From positions 1 to 64,000 of the forward strand of contig JADLFE010000060.1 in NCBI GenBank assembly GCA_020845755.1: a stretch of DNA of 64,000 nucleotides, given 5' to 3'. Position 1 is the first letter of the stretch; each line of letters starts with the position of its first letter. Source of the stretch: Phycisphaerales bacterium. Lineage in GTDB: Bacteria; Planctomycetota; Phycisphaerae; Phycisphaerales; UBA1924. The notes beneath the pieces were generated by a model. It had not been told where the DNA came from. It saw only the letters and a list, made by a program, of their open reading frames with translations, and did no database searches. Below are positions 29,979-38,559 of this stretch, one piece after another. The position numbers and the translations under genes were made by a program.

Positions 29979-32723
29979 GTGTCTCCTCTGCTCGAAAGAT
30001 CGGACGTCCAATCGGCTGCGCGAACCCGCGCGGCGACGGCCCTCGGCGCGCTCGTGATCGGCTACGCGGCATCTCTCACCACCCACGCGTCCTCGCTCGC
30101 GTGGACGCTCGCCGCCATCCCGTGTGCCGGCACGGCTCTTGCCATGACCTCGCGACGCTCGCGCCACCTCACCGACGCCCCCTCGCCCACTCCACTCCGG
30201 ATCGCCCGAAACGCGGCCATCCTTCTCGCGTGGACCTTGCTCGCCGCGGCGTGGTGCTCGCTGCGCGCTGTCGACGCTGGTCCGTCATCCGCCCTCGACT
30301 TCACCCGCTCCATCGATCCGCTCGGCGATCCCGTCCGCGTCATGGTCGAGGGCGTGGTGCTCGATGATCCGCGTCAGTCCCCCGCCTCTCTCGACCCGCT
30401 CGAGCGGTTCCGACGGAGGAGCGCGATGGGAACATGCACCGTCGCGCTGCGCGCCGTGCAGGTCAGCGCATACTCGCTGCCACAAAGCAACGAACGCGCC
30501 GGGCAAGATGGCGCGAGCGCCGCGGCGCCGCGCGATGTCACCACACCCGAATCCCCTCGCGTCATGACGCCCGCGCGGGGAGAGATCCGCGTGTCGCTCC
30601 CGGGCTCGACCTTCTCCGGGGCGGGCGGGCTCGCCGGGTTCCCGTGCAAGGCGGGCGATCGTGTGCGCCTCGTCGGCACGTTCCGCACCGTCAGGCCCGC
30701 CATGAACCCGGGCGAGGATCGCTGGGCAAACGACCCCGCGCTCGCGGCCAACCAGGATGGACACGTCGGCACGATGGTGGTGCCCGATGTGTCGCTGGTG
30801 AGAGTGATGGAGAACGAGGGCGCGATCGATCGCGCGATGTCGCCGCTGCGACGGACGCTGGCGGATGTCCGCACGCGGGCCATGTCCATCCTCGATCCCG
30901 GCCCGGGCGGCGGGCCGGCCGGCTCGACCACGAATGAAGAAATCGAACAGCGCGCCCTCGCACGCGCGTTCCTCCTCTCGCTCCTCCTGGGCGAGGACCC
31001 CTCGGGACAGCGCGAGGTCTCGGCCATGTTCTCTCGCGCTGGGCTCTCGCACGTCCTTGCCATCTCCGGCGTTCACGTCGCGGTGGTGGTCGGTGTCGCC
31101 CTGTTTCTCCTGCGCGCGGGACGCGAGCCGGGACGCATCGAGCCCTTGATCGTCGCGATGCTGGTCCTCGCCTACCTCGTGCTGGTCCCCGCGGAGGCGC
31201 CGGTGGTTCGCTCCGGGATCCTGGCGATCGTGCTGACACTGGCTCGCTTTACAGGACGACGCTACGACGCGCTGCCGCTGCTCTTGTGGGCGTCGGTAGC
31301 GCTGGCGATCTGGCGGCCGCTGGATGTCTGGTCGCTCGGATACCAACTCAGCGTCGGCCTCTCGGCGCTCCTCGTGTGGCGATCGGTAGAGTTTGGTGAT
31401 CGCCTCTTCATGCCTCGGCTGAGGGGTGTGGTGGATGAAAGGCCCTGGCAGGTGCGGTTGGTCGCGGGCGCGACGCGGGGCATGGTCGCCACGACGCTGC
31501 TCTGCGCGATTGTGAGCGTGCCCCTGATCTGGTGGCACACTGGCCGCGTGAGCCCGGCCGCGATCCCCGCGGCGCTGGTCGTGCTCCCGATGGTTGGAGT
31601 ATTGATGTACGGCGGGTATGCCATCCTCGTCGCGGGATTCGTGATGGTGATCGCCGCCGGCGGGGCCAGCGGAGTGGCGCAGGGACTTGGCGCCGCCCTC
31701 CTCCCGCTGGCGCACTGGTGCGTCAAGGCAACGGCGTGGTTCGAAAGCCTGCCCGGCGCCTCGCTGTCGCTCGCGGCGCCCAGCGCCGCGTGGGCGATCA
31801 CGGCAACCCTGATCGCGCTGTGGACGCTGCTGGCGGCACGATGGAGGTCGGCGCGAACATGGGCGGCGGTGCTGGTGGTCGTCGCGTGGGGCGCGGCGGG
31901 GAGCGTGATCGCGCGGGGCGGCACGGACGGCCGGGGACACGATGAGAGTTTCGAGAACACACACACCGATCGATGGTGCGTGCGGACACTCTCGCTGCGC
32001 GAGGGGGTCTGCACGATCGTGAAGATGGATGGGAGGTGCGTGCTCTTCAACGCCGGCGCGGGAGAGGCATGGAGCGGCGCACGGACCATCGAGCGCGCGA
32101 TGGTGAGCACCGGCGCGGAGAAAGCCGAGTATGTGATCGTGGCGCGCCCCGACCTTGAGCACGCCGGCGCGGTGCACGCCCTGTGGAGGCAGGGACGGGT
32201 GTGGACCTGGGCCGCGTCGGATCTGTGCCGCAGGTCCATGAACGAGGAGACCACGCCGCTCCCGACGCTGGTGCGCGCGATGGGCCCGGCGGCCGGGATC
32301 GACAGTTGCGATCCGCTGGCGTGGGAGTCATTGGGCGACGGCGCGGCGGTGCGCTTCACGATGGGCGAGACGCGCGTGCTGCTGGCGACGGCGCTCACGA
32401 GGCCGGAACTACGGACGCTGCTCGAATCAAGCGCGGACCTCCGCGCGGACGTGCTGGAACTGCCGCACGCGCTGAGCGTGTGGCGCGAGTGCAAGGAACT
32501 CGTGAAGCGATCGGGCGCTCGCGTGGTGATCCAGACCGATCCGACGCACGTGGCGCGCGATCCGGAGTGGGATTCGGCGAAGGAAGGTCGCGCATGGATC
32601 GCGACGTCGCTGGTCGGCAGCGCGAGGGTGTGGCGCGGTGATGACGGCGAGGTGAGGGCGGAGGGGTTCAACGCTTCGAATTCGCGAAGTCGAGAATCTC
32701 TTTCGCCTGACGCTGATCCTTGA
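29979..32723 (+). CDS. comEC: ComEC/Rec2 DNA-uptake channel
   Basis: Inner-membrane channel for single-stranded DNA in natural transformation. The 914-residue product has N-terminal membrane helices, an OB-like extracytoplasmic region (residues about 110-270), the competence domain with SHVLAISGVHVAVVVGVALF and about eight further helices, and a C-terminal metallo-beta-lactamase-like domain from about residue 670. The last domain is degenerate: the HxHxDH metal motif is not seen, although FNAGAGEAWSGARTIERAM and LEHAGAVHALW recall the fold. Degeneracy here is common in some lineages. The GTG start at 29979 is not well supported by a ribosome-binding site. The 3' end overlaps the convergent neighbour by 56 nt. 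Confidence 0.88.
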   Translation: MSPLLERSDVQSAARTRAATALGALVIGYAASLTTHASSLAWTLAAIPCAGTALAMTSRRSRHLTDAPSPTPLRIARNAAILLAWTLLAAAWCSLRAVDAGPSSALDFTRSIDPLGDPVRVMVEGVVLDDPRQSPASLDPLERFRRRSAMGTCTVALRAVQVSAYSLPQSNERAGQDGASAAAPRDVTTPESPRVMTPARGEIRVSLPGSTFSGAGGLAGFPCKAGDRVRLVGTFRTVRPAMNPGEDRWANDPALAANQDGHVGTMVVPDVSLVRVMENEGAIDRAMSPLRRTLADVRTRAMSILDPGPGGGPAGSTTNEEIEQRALARAFLLSLLLGEDPSGQREVSAMFSRAGLSHVLAISGVHVAVVVGVALFLLRAGREPGRIEPLIVAMLVLAYLVLVPAEAPVVRSGILAIVLTLARFTGRRYDALPLLLWASVALAIWRPLDVWSLGYQLSVGLSALLVWRSVEFGDRLFMPRLRGVVDERPWQVRLVAGATRGMVATTLLCAIVSVPLIWWHTGRVSPAAIPAALVVLPMVGVLMYGGYAILVAGFVMVIAAGGASGVAQGLGAALLPLAHWCVKATAWFESLPGASLSLAAPSAAWAITATLIALWTLLAARWRSARTWAAVLVVVAWGAAGSVIARGGTDGRGHDESFENTHTDRWCVRTLSLREGVCTIVKMDGRCVLFNAGAGEAWSGARTIERAMVSTGAEKAEYVIVARPDLEHAGAVHALWRQGRVWTWAASDLCRRSMNEETTPLPTLVRAMGPAAGIDSCDPLAWESLGDGAAVRFTMGETRVLLATALTRPELRTLLESSADLRADVLELPHALSVWRECKELVKRSGARVVIQTDPTHVARDPEWDSAKEGRAWIATSLVGSARVWRGDDGEVRAEGFNASNSRSRESLSPDADP

Positions 32724-34695
32724 CGGTTCCCGCGGCATTTTCGAGGTGTGCGATCGCGTCGGGCTTGCCGAAGACGCGCACCCACGGATCGAAGATATCC
32801 TTGGCGTCCTGGGCCTCCTGACCCACACGCAGGTTGTCCATCAGGAGCAGAAGCAACTCGCGCGGCGGGGTGTTGCGCAGCGCGGGGATCGACACGAGCC
32901 ACAACGCGTCGCGCAGCAGCAGGTCCTTCGCGGTCCCCGCGTCGAACTTCTCGTATGCCCGTCGCACCCCGTCGGCGTTGCCGGCGCGATAGAGCGGCAG
33001 GATCGCTTCCATCGCGACGCCCGCGTCAACGGACTCGGGCTTCGCGAGCGCGGCCAGGGCGAGGCGCGCGGCATCCTCGTCGCGGGCCTGCAGCGTCAGG
33101 CCACGCAACGCCAGCGCGATGTTCTTGGAAGCCAGCGCCGCACGCGTGTCATCGGCGACGTCGGTGGTGTTGGTGAGCGGGAACTTGTCGGCGCCGAGGC
33201 GCGGCGAAGGCTCGCCGAGCGTGAAGAGCGGATCGCCGAAACTGTTCAGTCGCCACGTCGGGTAGTTGTCGATGCGGCAGGCGGCGGCCCAGGGCGCGCC
33301 GGCGAGCAGACGCTCGGCGACGGCGGGTGTTGGAAGAAACGCGCCGAGGTAGGGTTCCTGCACCGAGCCGAAGTACGCGAACGCGCCGAAGGCGTGCCAC
33401 CGACCGCAGATCGTCTCGCGCCCGGCGGGGTACTGCGCGGACCACGAGTGAACGATGTGGACGGCGGCGGGACGCAGGAGTATGGGAACGTCGCCGGGCT
33501 TGCCCACGCCCGGCTGGAGGTTGAAGAAGTCGCAGTTGCCGCTGCTGTTGATGAAGATGAGGGCGGCGTCGAGGGGCCTGGAGGCGCGGGTGCGCCAGTC
33601 GTCGCGCGACTGGTGCGGCGTGTCGTCGACCGTGACGGTGAACTTGGCGGTTTTCAGGATGTCGCCTGCTCGGGTGGCGTCCCAGGCGTTCCACGGTTGC
33701 TTGTCCTCGTAGCCGTCGAAGAGCCAGGCGCGATCGGGCATGGTGAAGATCGCGGACATGGCCCGATAGGATGCCTGGGCCTCGCTCCCGAAGATCTGGG
33801 ATGTCCACGCGTAACGCTCGGCGGCGCCCTCGGGGTCGTGACGCCCGATGAAGTCAGTGGTCGCGAACACATCGCCCTGCTTGGCGGGCTGGTGACGGGG
33901 ATCGCCGGGCGAAGGCGTGCCCTCTTTGGCGAGGACCTTGGGCGGCGCGTTCTGGCAGATGGTGATCGCGTCGAGGTTGTCGCCCAGGGCACGCCATGAC
34001 AGGCCGGAACGCTCGAGAACTCCCTCGATCTTCTGCGCGTAATCGCGGGCCTCGTCGGGGCGCATGGCGTCGTTGATGGCGTTGCGCACATCGACCCAGG
34101 CGAAGAGTTCGGCGCGGGCGGAGGCCAGCGCGAGGGCGGCGGTCCAGGCGGGGTCGTTTTCGTCCGCGACTACGACGCCGGGTGGGATCAGGCCCATCTG
34201 ACGCCATGCGCCGACAAGTTCGGTTTGCGTGATCGTGGGCGGCACGCCCCAGGAGCGGCGGAGGGCGGCGTCGACGCGCGCGGTGCGCTGCACGGGCGCG
34301 GCCGGGTCGGGAGCACCGGCCTTCCAGCGCACGATCTTGTCGGGCTTGAAGGCTCGGACGAAGCGGGCCACGTTCTCGCGCGTGGCGAGTTGACCATCAT
34401 CGAAGAGAACGGGGTAGATCGCGCGGGGCGACCAGGCGGCGATGGCCTCTATATAGGAAGCCTCGTCGGTGACCAGGACGACCACGGGAACGACGGGGCG
34501 CTGGCGGCGGAGCAGGTCGGAACGCACGCCCAGACGCACCGGCGCTGGGAGGGATTCGAGCGTTCGACCGGCGTTTTCGGACGGTTGAGTCGGTGGTTGG
34601 GGCTGTTGTTGGGCCAGGGCAAGAGCGGGCACAAACACAAGTGCCGCAAGGAGGGCCGGAAGGCCAAGGCGGGATGGAAGGAGGTTGCGTCGCAT
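32668..34695 (-). CDS. Large exported protein of unknown function
   Basis: Not recognised. The 675-residue product has a signal peptide (MRRNLLPSRLGLPALLAALV then FVPALALAQ) and a soluble mature part without further membrane helices. Recurrent features are VVPVVVLVTDEASYIEAIAA near residue 75, KFTVTVDDTPHQSRDDWRTR, LIFINSSGNCDFFNL and HSWSAQYPAGRETICGRWHA in the centre, which resembles the way peptidase-C25-like or caspase-like folds present a Ser/Cys-Gly-Asn and His-Ser, but I cannot confirm this. The C-terminal 150 residues are helical. ATG 34695 has GGGGA 8 nt upstream; ATG 34701 is two codons earlier. It converges with comEC with a 56-nt overlap. Confidence 0.8.
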   Translation of the reverse strand: MRRNLLPSRLGLPALLAALVFVPALALAQQQPQPPTQPSENAGRTLESLPAPVRLGVRSDLLRRQRPVVPVVVLVTDEASYIEAIAAWSPRAIYPVLFDDGQLATRENVARFVRAFKPDKIVRWKAGAPDPAAPVQRTARVDAALRRSWGVPPTITQTELVGAWRQMGLIPPGVVVADENDPAWTAALALASARAELFAWVDVRNAINDAMRPDEARDYAQKIEGVLERSGLSWRALGDNLDAITICQNAPPKVLAKEGTPSPGDPRHQPAKQGDVFATTDFIGRHDPEGAAERYAWTSQIFGSEAQASYRAMSAIFTMPDRAWLFDGYEDKQPWNAWDATRAGDILKTAKFTVTVDDTPHQSRDDWRTRASRPLDAALIFINSSGNCDFFNLQPGVGKPGDVPILLRPAAVHIVHSWSAQYPAGRETICGRWHAFGAFAYFGSVQEPYLGAFLPTPAVAERLLAGAPWAAACRIDNYPTWRLNSFGDPLFTLGEPSPRLGADKFPLTNTTDVADDTRAALASKNIALALRGLTLQARDEDAARLALAALAKPESVDAGVAMEAILPLYRAGNADGVRRAYEKFDAGTAKDLLLRDALWLVSIPALRNTPPRELLLLLMDNLRVGQEAQDAKDIFDPWVRVFGKPDAIAHLENAAGTVKDQRQAKEILDFANSKR

Positions 34696-35076
34696 GGTCA
34701 TTCCCCAGAGCGTACTCGGCTGGCGAGCGGGAGTTCCGGATTGGGGGCGCATCACCGCAAGATTGCGCACAGGAGCAGTGATAGGAAGGCGAAAGGCGGG
34801 GAGTGGGGAAGGACGGCATTCGGCATTCGTGATTCGGCAATCGGAAAGGCAAGACGGAAGACTCACCGCAGAGGCACACACGCACAGAGAGGGCACAGAG
34901 ATGAGGAAAGGAGAAGCGGGGAAGAGGCAAAGTAGCGAAGTGAATGGAAGAAGAATGCCGTCTCGCACGTTCGGGCTGCTGATCGCAAGTTCGAAGAAGC
35001 GAGGGCGAGAAAGGCATCAAGCCGGCGGCATCGAGGTATCGAGGAGCGGCACGCTCGGTTCCTACAGTCTCTCCCG
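34696..35076. other. Purine-rich intergenic region with dispersed repeat-like segments
   Basis: No gene is seen in these 381 nt. On the plus strand it is strikingly A/G-rich. It contains GACGGCATTCGG, which recurs after trpE near 36750, tandem ATTCGGCATT-like units, CACAGAG motifs, and a 31-nt segment (34959-34989) matching 37349-37379 at 24 positions. It divides the divergent 32668 gene and trpE, so it must hold both promoters. Confidence 0.5.
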
Positions 35077-36684
35077 ATGCTGACTCGTGAGCGATTCATA
35101 GCGGAAGTTGGATCGGGGAGCACCAAGACGCTGGCGGTGCCCTTGGCGACGCGGCTGCTTGCGGACCAACTCACGCCGGTCCTGGCGTACCGGCGATTGG
35201 TGGCTGGCGACGAGCGCAGCGCGCCGTCGTTTCTTTTGGAGTCGGTCGAGGGGGGTGAGCGGCAGGGGCGGTATTCGATCCTGGGTGCACAGCCGATCCT
35301 TCATGTGACGGCGAAGATCGGCGCCGGCAACAAGCCCACGACGACGATCCGCGACTTCCGGCACGCTCGCACGGATCGATCCGGCGTGATGCACGAGAAT
35401 CCGCTGGCGGTGTGCCGGGCGATCGCGGGGGAGTTTGAGTTGCGGACGGTGGCGCCGGCGAATCGTCGGGATGCGCTGCCGACGGCGTTCCTGGGCGGGT
35501 GGGTTGGATACGCGGGGTATGACACGGTTCGGCTGGCGGAGGCGGAGAAGTTGGCGAGCGTGCCGCGGGATGATCGCGGGCTGCCGGACTTGGACTTTGC
35601 GTTCTACGACGGCGTGGTGGTGTTCGATCACGTGGACAAGTTGGTGTGGGTGATTCAGATTGCGATGGTTGAGCCGGGCGCGGACGCGGGGGAGGCGTTT
35701 GATCGCGCGGCGGCGAAGTTGGCGCGGCGGATCGACGACATCCAGCGTCACAGCAAGCCGCTCCCGGCGGGGGTGTATGAGCCGGAGACAGGCGCGGGGA
35801 CCGGACATGCCAGGCCGCTTGCGAGCAACATGACGCGCGAGGAGCACGCGGCGATGGTGGCGCGTGCGAAGGAGTACATCCGCGCGGGTGACATATTCCA
35901 GGTGGTGCTGGGGCAGCGGTTCGAGCGTGTGAGCACGACGGACCCGTTTGACGTGTACCGGGCGCTGCGGGCGGTGAACCCCAGCCCATACATGGTGTAC
36001 CTGCAGGCGTCGGCGTGCATCCTGGTGGCGTCGAGCCCGGAGATTCTGTGCCGGGTGAGGAGGAACGCGGGCGGCGGGTTGGAGGTGACCAACAGGCCGC
36101 TGGCGGGAACGAGGAAGCGCGGCGCGACGCCTGAGGAAGATGCGGCGCTGGAGAAGGAGTTGCTCGCGGACCCCAAGGAGCGTGCCGAGCACATCATGCT
36201 GGTGGACCTTGGGAGGAACGACGTGGGCGTGGTGGCGCGGGCGGGCACGATTCGGCTGGACGCGGTGATGGAGATCGAGCGGTACAGCCACGTGATGCAC
36301 ATCAGTTCGACGGTGACGGGCGAGCTTCGCGCGGGGCTGGACGCGTGGGACGCGCTGGCGGCGGCGTTGCCGGTGGGGACGATCTCGGGCGCGCCGAAGG
36401 TTCGCGCGATGCAGATCATCGATGAACTGGAGCCGATCAAGCGCGGGGCGTATGGCGGCGGGATGGGGTGCGTCGGACTGGACGGGCAGATGGACATCGC
36501 GCTGACGCTGCGGACGATGGTTGTGCCGCACGGGCTGAAGAAGGACGGGGCGTGGACGTATCACCTGCAGGCGTCGGGGGGGATCGTGGCGGATTCGGAG
36601 GCTGGCGCGGAGTACCAGGAGACGGTGAACAAGAGCGCGGCCCTGGCGCGGGCGATCGACGTGGCGGAGAGGTCGTTTGGGTGA
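35077..36684 (+). CDS. trpE: Anthranilate synthase component I
   Basis: Catalyses chorismate plus ammonia or glutamine to anthranilate, the first committed step of tryptophan synthesis. The 535-residue product has the N-terminal regulatory segment FLLESVEGGERQGRYSILGA, where the Leu-Leu-Glu-Ser element forms the tryptophan feedback site, and the chorismate-binding core with DIFQVVLGQRFE, NPSPYMVYLQ, ASSPEILCRV, RPLAGTRKRGATPEEDAALE and TISGAPKVRAMQIIDELE. ADC synthases share the fold, but the regulatory motif favours TrpE. No trpG or other trp gene is adjacent. The start ATG 35077 is preceded by a purine-rich leader. Confidence 0.94.
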   Translation: MLTRERFIAEVGSGSTKTLAVPLATRLLADQLTPVLAYRRLVAGDERSAPSFLLESVEGGERQGRYSILGAQPILHVTAKIGAGNKPTTTIRDFRHARTDRSGVMHENPLAVCRAIAGEFELRTVAPANRRDALPTAFLGGWVGYAGYDTVRLAEAEKLASVPRDDRGLPDLDFAFYDGVVVFDHVDKLVWVIQIAMVEPGADAGEAFDRAAAKLARRIDDIQRHSKPLPAGVYEPETGAGTGHARPLASNMTREEHAAMVARAKEYIRAGDIFQVVLGQRFERVSTTDPFDVYRALRAVNPSPYMVYLQASACILVASSPEILCRVRRNAGGGLEVTNRPLAGTRKRGATPEEDAALEKELLADPKERAEHIMLVDLGRNDVGVVARAGTIRLDAVMEIERYSHVMHISSTVTGELRAGLDAWDALAAALPVGTISGAPKVRAMQIIDELEPIKRGAYGGGMGCVGLDGQMDIALTLRTMVVPHGLKKDGAWTYHLQASGGIVADSEAGAEYQETVNKSAALARAIDVAERSFG

Positions 36685-36875
36685 GCAGGCGCTGGGCACT
36701 GGTGAAGAGAGGAGTCACGTCGCGAGTGGTGGGTCGTGAGTCGTAAAGGGGAGCGACGGCATTCGGAAGGCCAAGAAGAAGAGACAACACAGAGGCGATT
36801 AGGCACAGTGAAGAGTGGATGGGGAGTTGGGAGCGGTGAGGGAAGAAGGCGGGGAGATCGTGCGTAGGATTTGAT

Positions 36876-37295
36876 GTGAGCAACCAAGCGAACAAGACTG
36901 GGAATGGGGGAGCGAAGGCCGGGGCGGCGACGCGGGAGCGTCGCGAGGAGAAGCCCACGCCGCCGCAGTGGTGGAACGTCGTGCTGCTGGATGACGACGA
37001 TCACACGTATGAGTACGTGATCCAGATGGTGACGACGCTGTTCCGCATGAGCAAGGCGCGGGCGCTCGAGATGGCGACCAGGGTGGACAACGAGGGGCGT
37101 GCGGTTCTGCTCACGACGCATAAGGAGCACGCGGAACTCAAGCGCGAGCAGGTGCATTCGTGGGGCGCGGACGCGATGCTGCAGCGCTCGGCGGGTTCGA
37201 TGTCGTGCGTGATCGAGCCGGCGGTGTTCGAGAACGATGGCACGGACCATTCGGGGAACGATGGATCGCGCGGCGCGGACATGCCTGTGGATTGA
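36876..37295 (+). CDS. clpS: ATP-dependent Clp protease adaptor ClpS
   Basis: Delivers N-degron substrates to ClpA/ClpC-ClpP. The 139-residue product has a Lys/Gly/Ala-rich disordered start, then the ClpS fold from about residue 30: WWNVVLLDDDDHTYEYVIQM, then LFRMSKARALEMATRVDNEG and VLLTTHKEHAELKREQVHSW. The acidic Asp cluster and the His-Thr correspond to the substrate-binding pocket region of the family (usually Asn-Asp-Asp). An extra 35-residue acidic C-terminal tail follows. The start is GTG 36876; an ATG two bases before is out of frame. clpA is not in the window. Confidence 0.88.
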   Translation: MSNQANKTGNGGAKAGAATRERREEKPTPPQWWNVVLLDDDDHTYEYVIQMVTTLFRMSKARALEMATRVDNEGRAVLLTTHKEHAELKREQVHSWGADAMLQRSAGSMSCVIEPAVFENDGTDHSGNDGSRGADMPVD

Positions 37296-37334
37296 AGAAG
37301 AGAGGCACCGGGCAAGAGGGCAAGAGCAGATCGT

Positions 37335-37351
37335 ACGTCGTGACACGACGT
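37335..37351. promoter_or_regulatory. 17-bp perfect palindrome upstream of the hydroxyacid dehydrogenase
   Basis: ACGTCGTG-A-CACGACGT is a perfect inverted repeat with a single central base, 50 nt before the downstream start codon, in the short clpS-dehydrogenase gap. It could be a regulator site; no T-tract follows, so it is not a terminator. Confidence 0.4.
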
Positions 37352-37400
37352 CCCGTACGGTCGGGCTCCTGATTGTGAGACGGAGATTCAGCACCGAGGC

Positions 37401-38381
37401 GTGATGATGGCGACGGCGGCGGCGAATGCGGGGAATGGCGTGCCGCGGGTCGTGGTGAGCGAGGATCTATCGGCGGGCGCGCTGGCGTGGCTGCGCGAGC
37501 GGTGCGAGGTGGAGTGTGTTCGGTTTGACGCGGGGGCGGCGTTTGACGCGGCGCTCTCGCGGGCCGACGGGCTTGTGGTGAGGACGTATACGAAGGTGAC
37601 GGAGGAGATGGTGTCGCGTGGGGCGCGGCTGAAGGTTGTGGGTCGCGCGGGCGTGGGGCTGGATTCGATCAACGTGGGCGCGTGCCGGGCGCGGGGCGTA
37701 GAGGTGGTTCACACGCCGGACGCGAACACGGTGGCTGTGAGCGAGTACGTGCTGGCGCTGGTGGTGGACGCGCTGCGGCCGCGGGGCTTTGTGGAGGGGG
37801 TGTTGGGGGAGCGAGCGTGGAGCGCGCTGCGGAAGGAGTTGATCGCGCCGCGGCAGTTGTCGGAGTTGACGCTGGGGATTTTGGGATTGGGGCGGATCGG
37901 GAAGCGCGTGGCGCGGTGGGCGCGGGCGTTGGACATGAACGTGATCTATCACGATCTGATCGAGATGCCCGAAGCGGTGCGGAACGGGGCGCGGGCGGTG
38001 TCACGTGACGAACTGCTGGCGGGGGCGGACATCCTGACGATTCACGTGGACGGGCGTGCGAGTAATCGGGGGCTGGTGACGGCGGAGTGGCTGGGGAGAA
38101 TGAAGCGGGACGTGACGATCGTGAACACGAGCCGGGGATTCGTGGTGGAGTCCGGTGCGTTGGGGGCGTTTCTGAGGGAGAACCGGGGCGCGCGGGCGCT
38201 CCTGGATGTTCACGAGCCCGAGCCGTTCGGGGATTCGTATCCGCTGCTCGGGTTGCCGAACGCATTCCTAGCGGCGCACCTGGCGGCGTGCACGAGGGCG
38301 GCGCACGAGAATATGAGTTGGGTGGTGCGTGACGTTTGGAGCGTTCTGGCGGGCGAGGTCCCGGAATTTCCGGCGCCGTAA
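37401..38381 (+). CDS. D-isomer-specific 2-hydroxyacid dehydrogenase (SerA-like)
   Basis: NAD-dependent reductase/dehydrogenase. The 326-residue product has an N-terminal substrate domain (GRAGVGLDSINVGACRARGV), a Rossmann domain with GILGLGRIGKRVARWARAL, and the catalytic Arg in NTSRGFVVESGAL, Glu in LLDVHEPEPFGDSYPL and His in LAAHLAACTRAAHENM. It resembles the catalytic part of 3-phosphoglycerate dehydrogenase without the ACT domain, so serine synthesis is possible, but related enzymes act on other hydroxyacids. The starts GTG 37401, ATG 37404 and ATG 37407 are all in frame and cannot be distinguished. The gene follows trpE and clpS with short gaps. Confidence 0.88.
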   Translation: MMMATAAANAGNGVPRVVVSEDLSAGALAWLRERCEVECVRFDAGAAFDAALSRADGLVVRTYTKVTEEMVSRGARLKVVGRAGVGLDSINVGACRARGVEVVHTPDANTVAVSEYVLALVVDALRPRGFVEGVLGERAWSALRKELIAPRQLSELTLGILGLGRIGKRVARWARALDMNVIYHDLIEMPEAVRNGARAVSRDELLAGADILTIHVDGRASNRGLVTAEWLGRMKRDVTIVNTSRGFVVESGALGAFLRENRGARALLDVHEPEPFGDSYPLLGLPNAFLAAHLAACTRAAHENMSWVVRDVWSVLAGEVPEFPAP

Positions 38382-38559
38382 AGGCACGGGTCGGGTGAAG
38401 AGATCATCAGAAGGGCTACCGCTGGGGCTCAATTACCGATAGTCTGGGGGAGTCTGGCGGGCGGACCCCGTGCGGACGTTTGTGGGTGTCGCTGTCGGCG
38501 CGGCCGGCGGTGAGTCTTTGGCGGGCGGAGTGCGCCCCTAAATATCGAGAGAGTTGGGC

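Noticed and set aside
35062-36699. 545-codon minus-strand frame opposite trpE
   Set aside because: Arg/His/Pro-rich shadow without family features.
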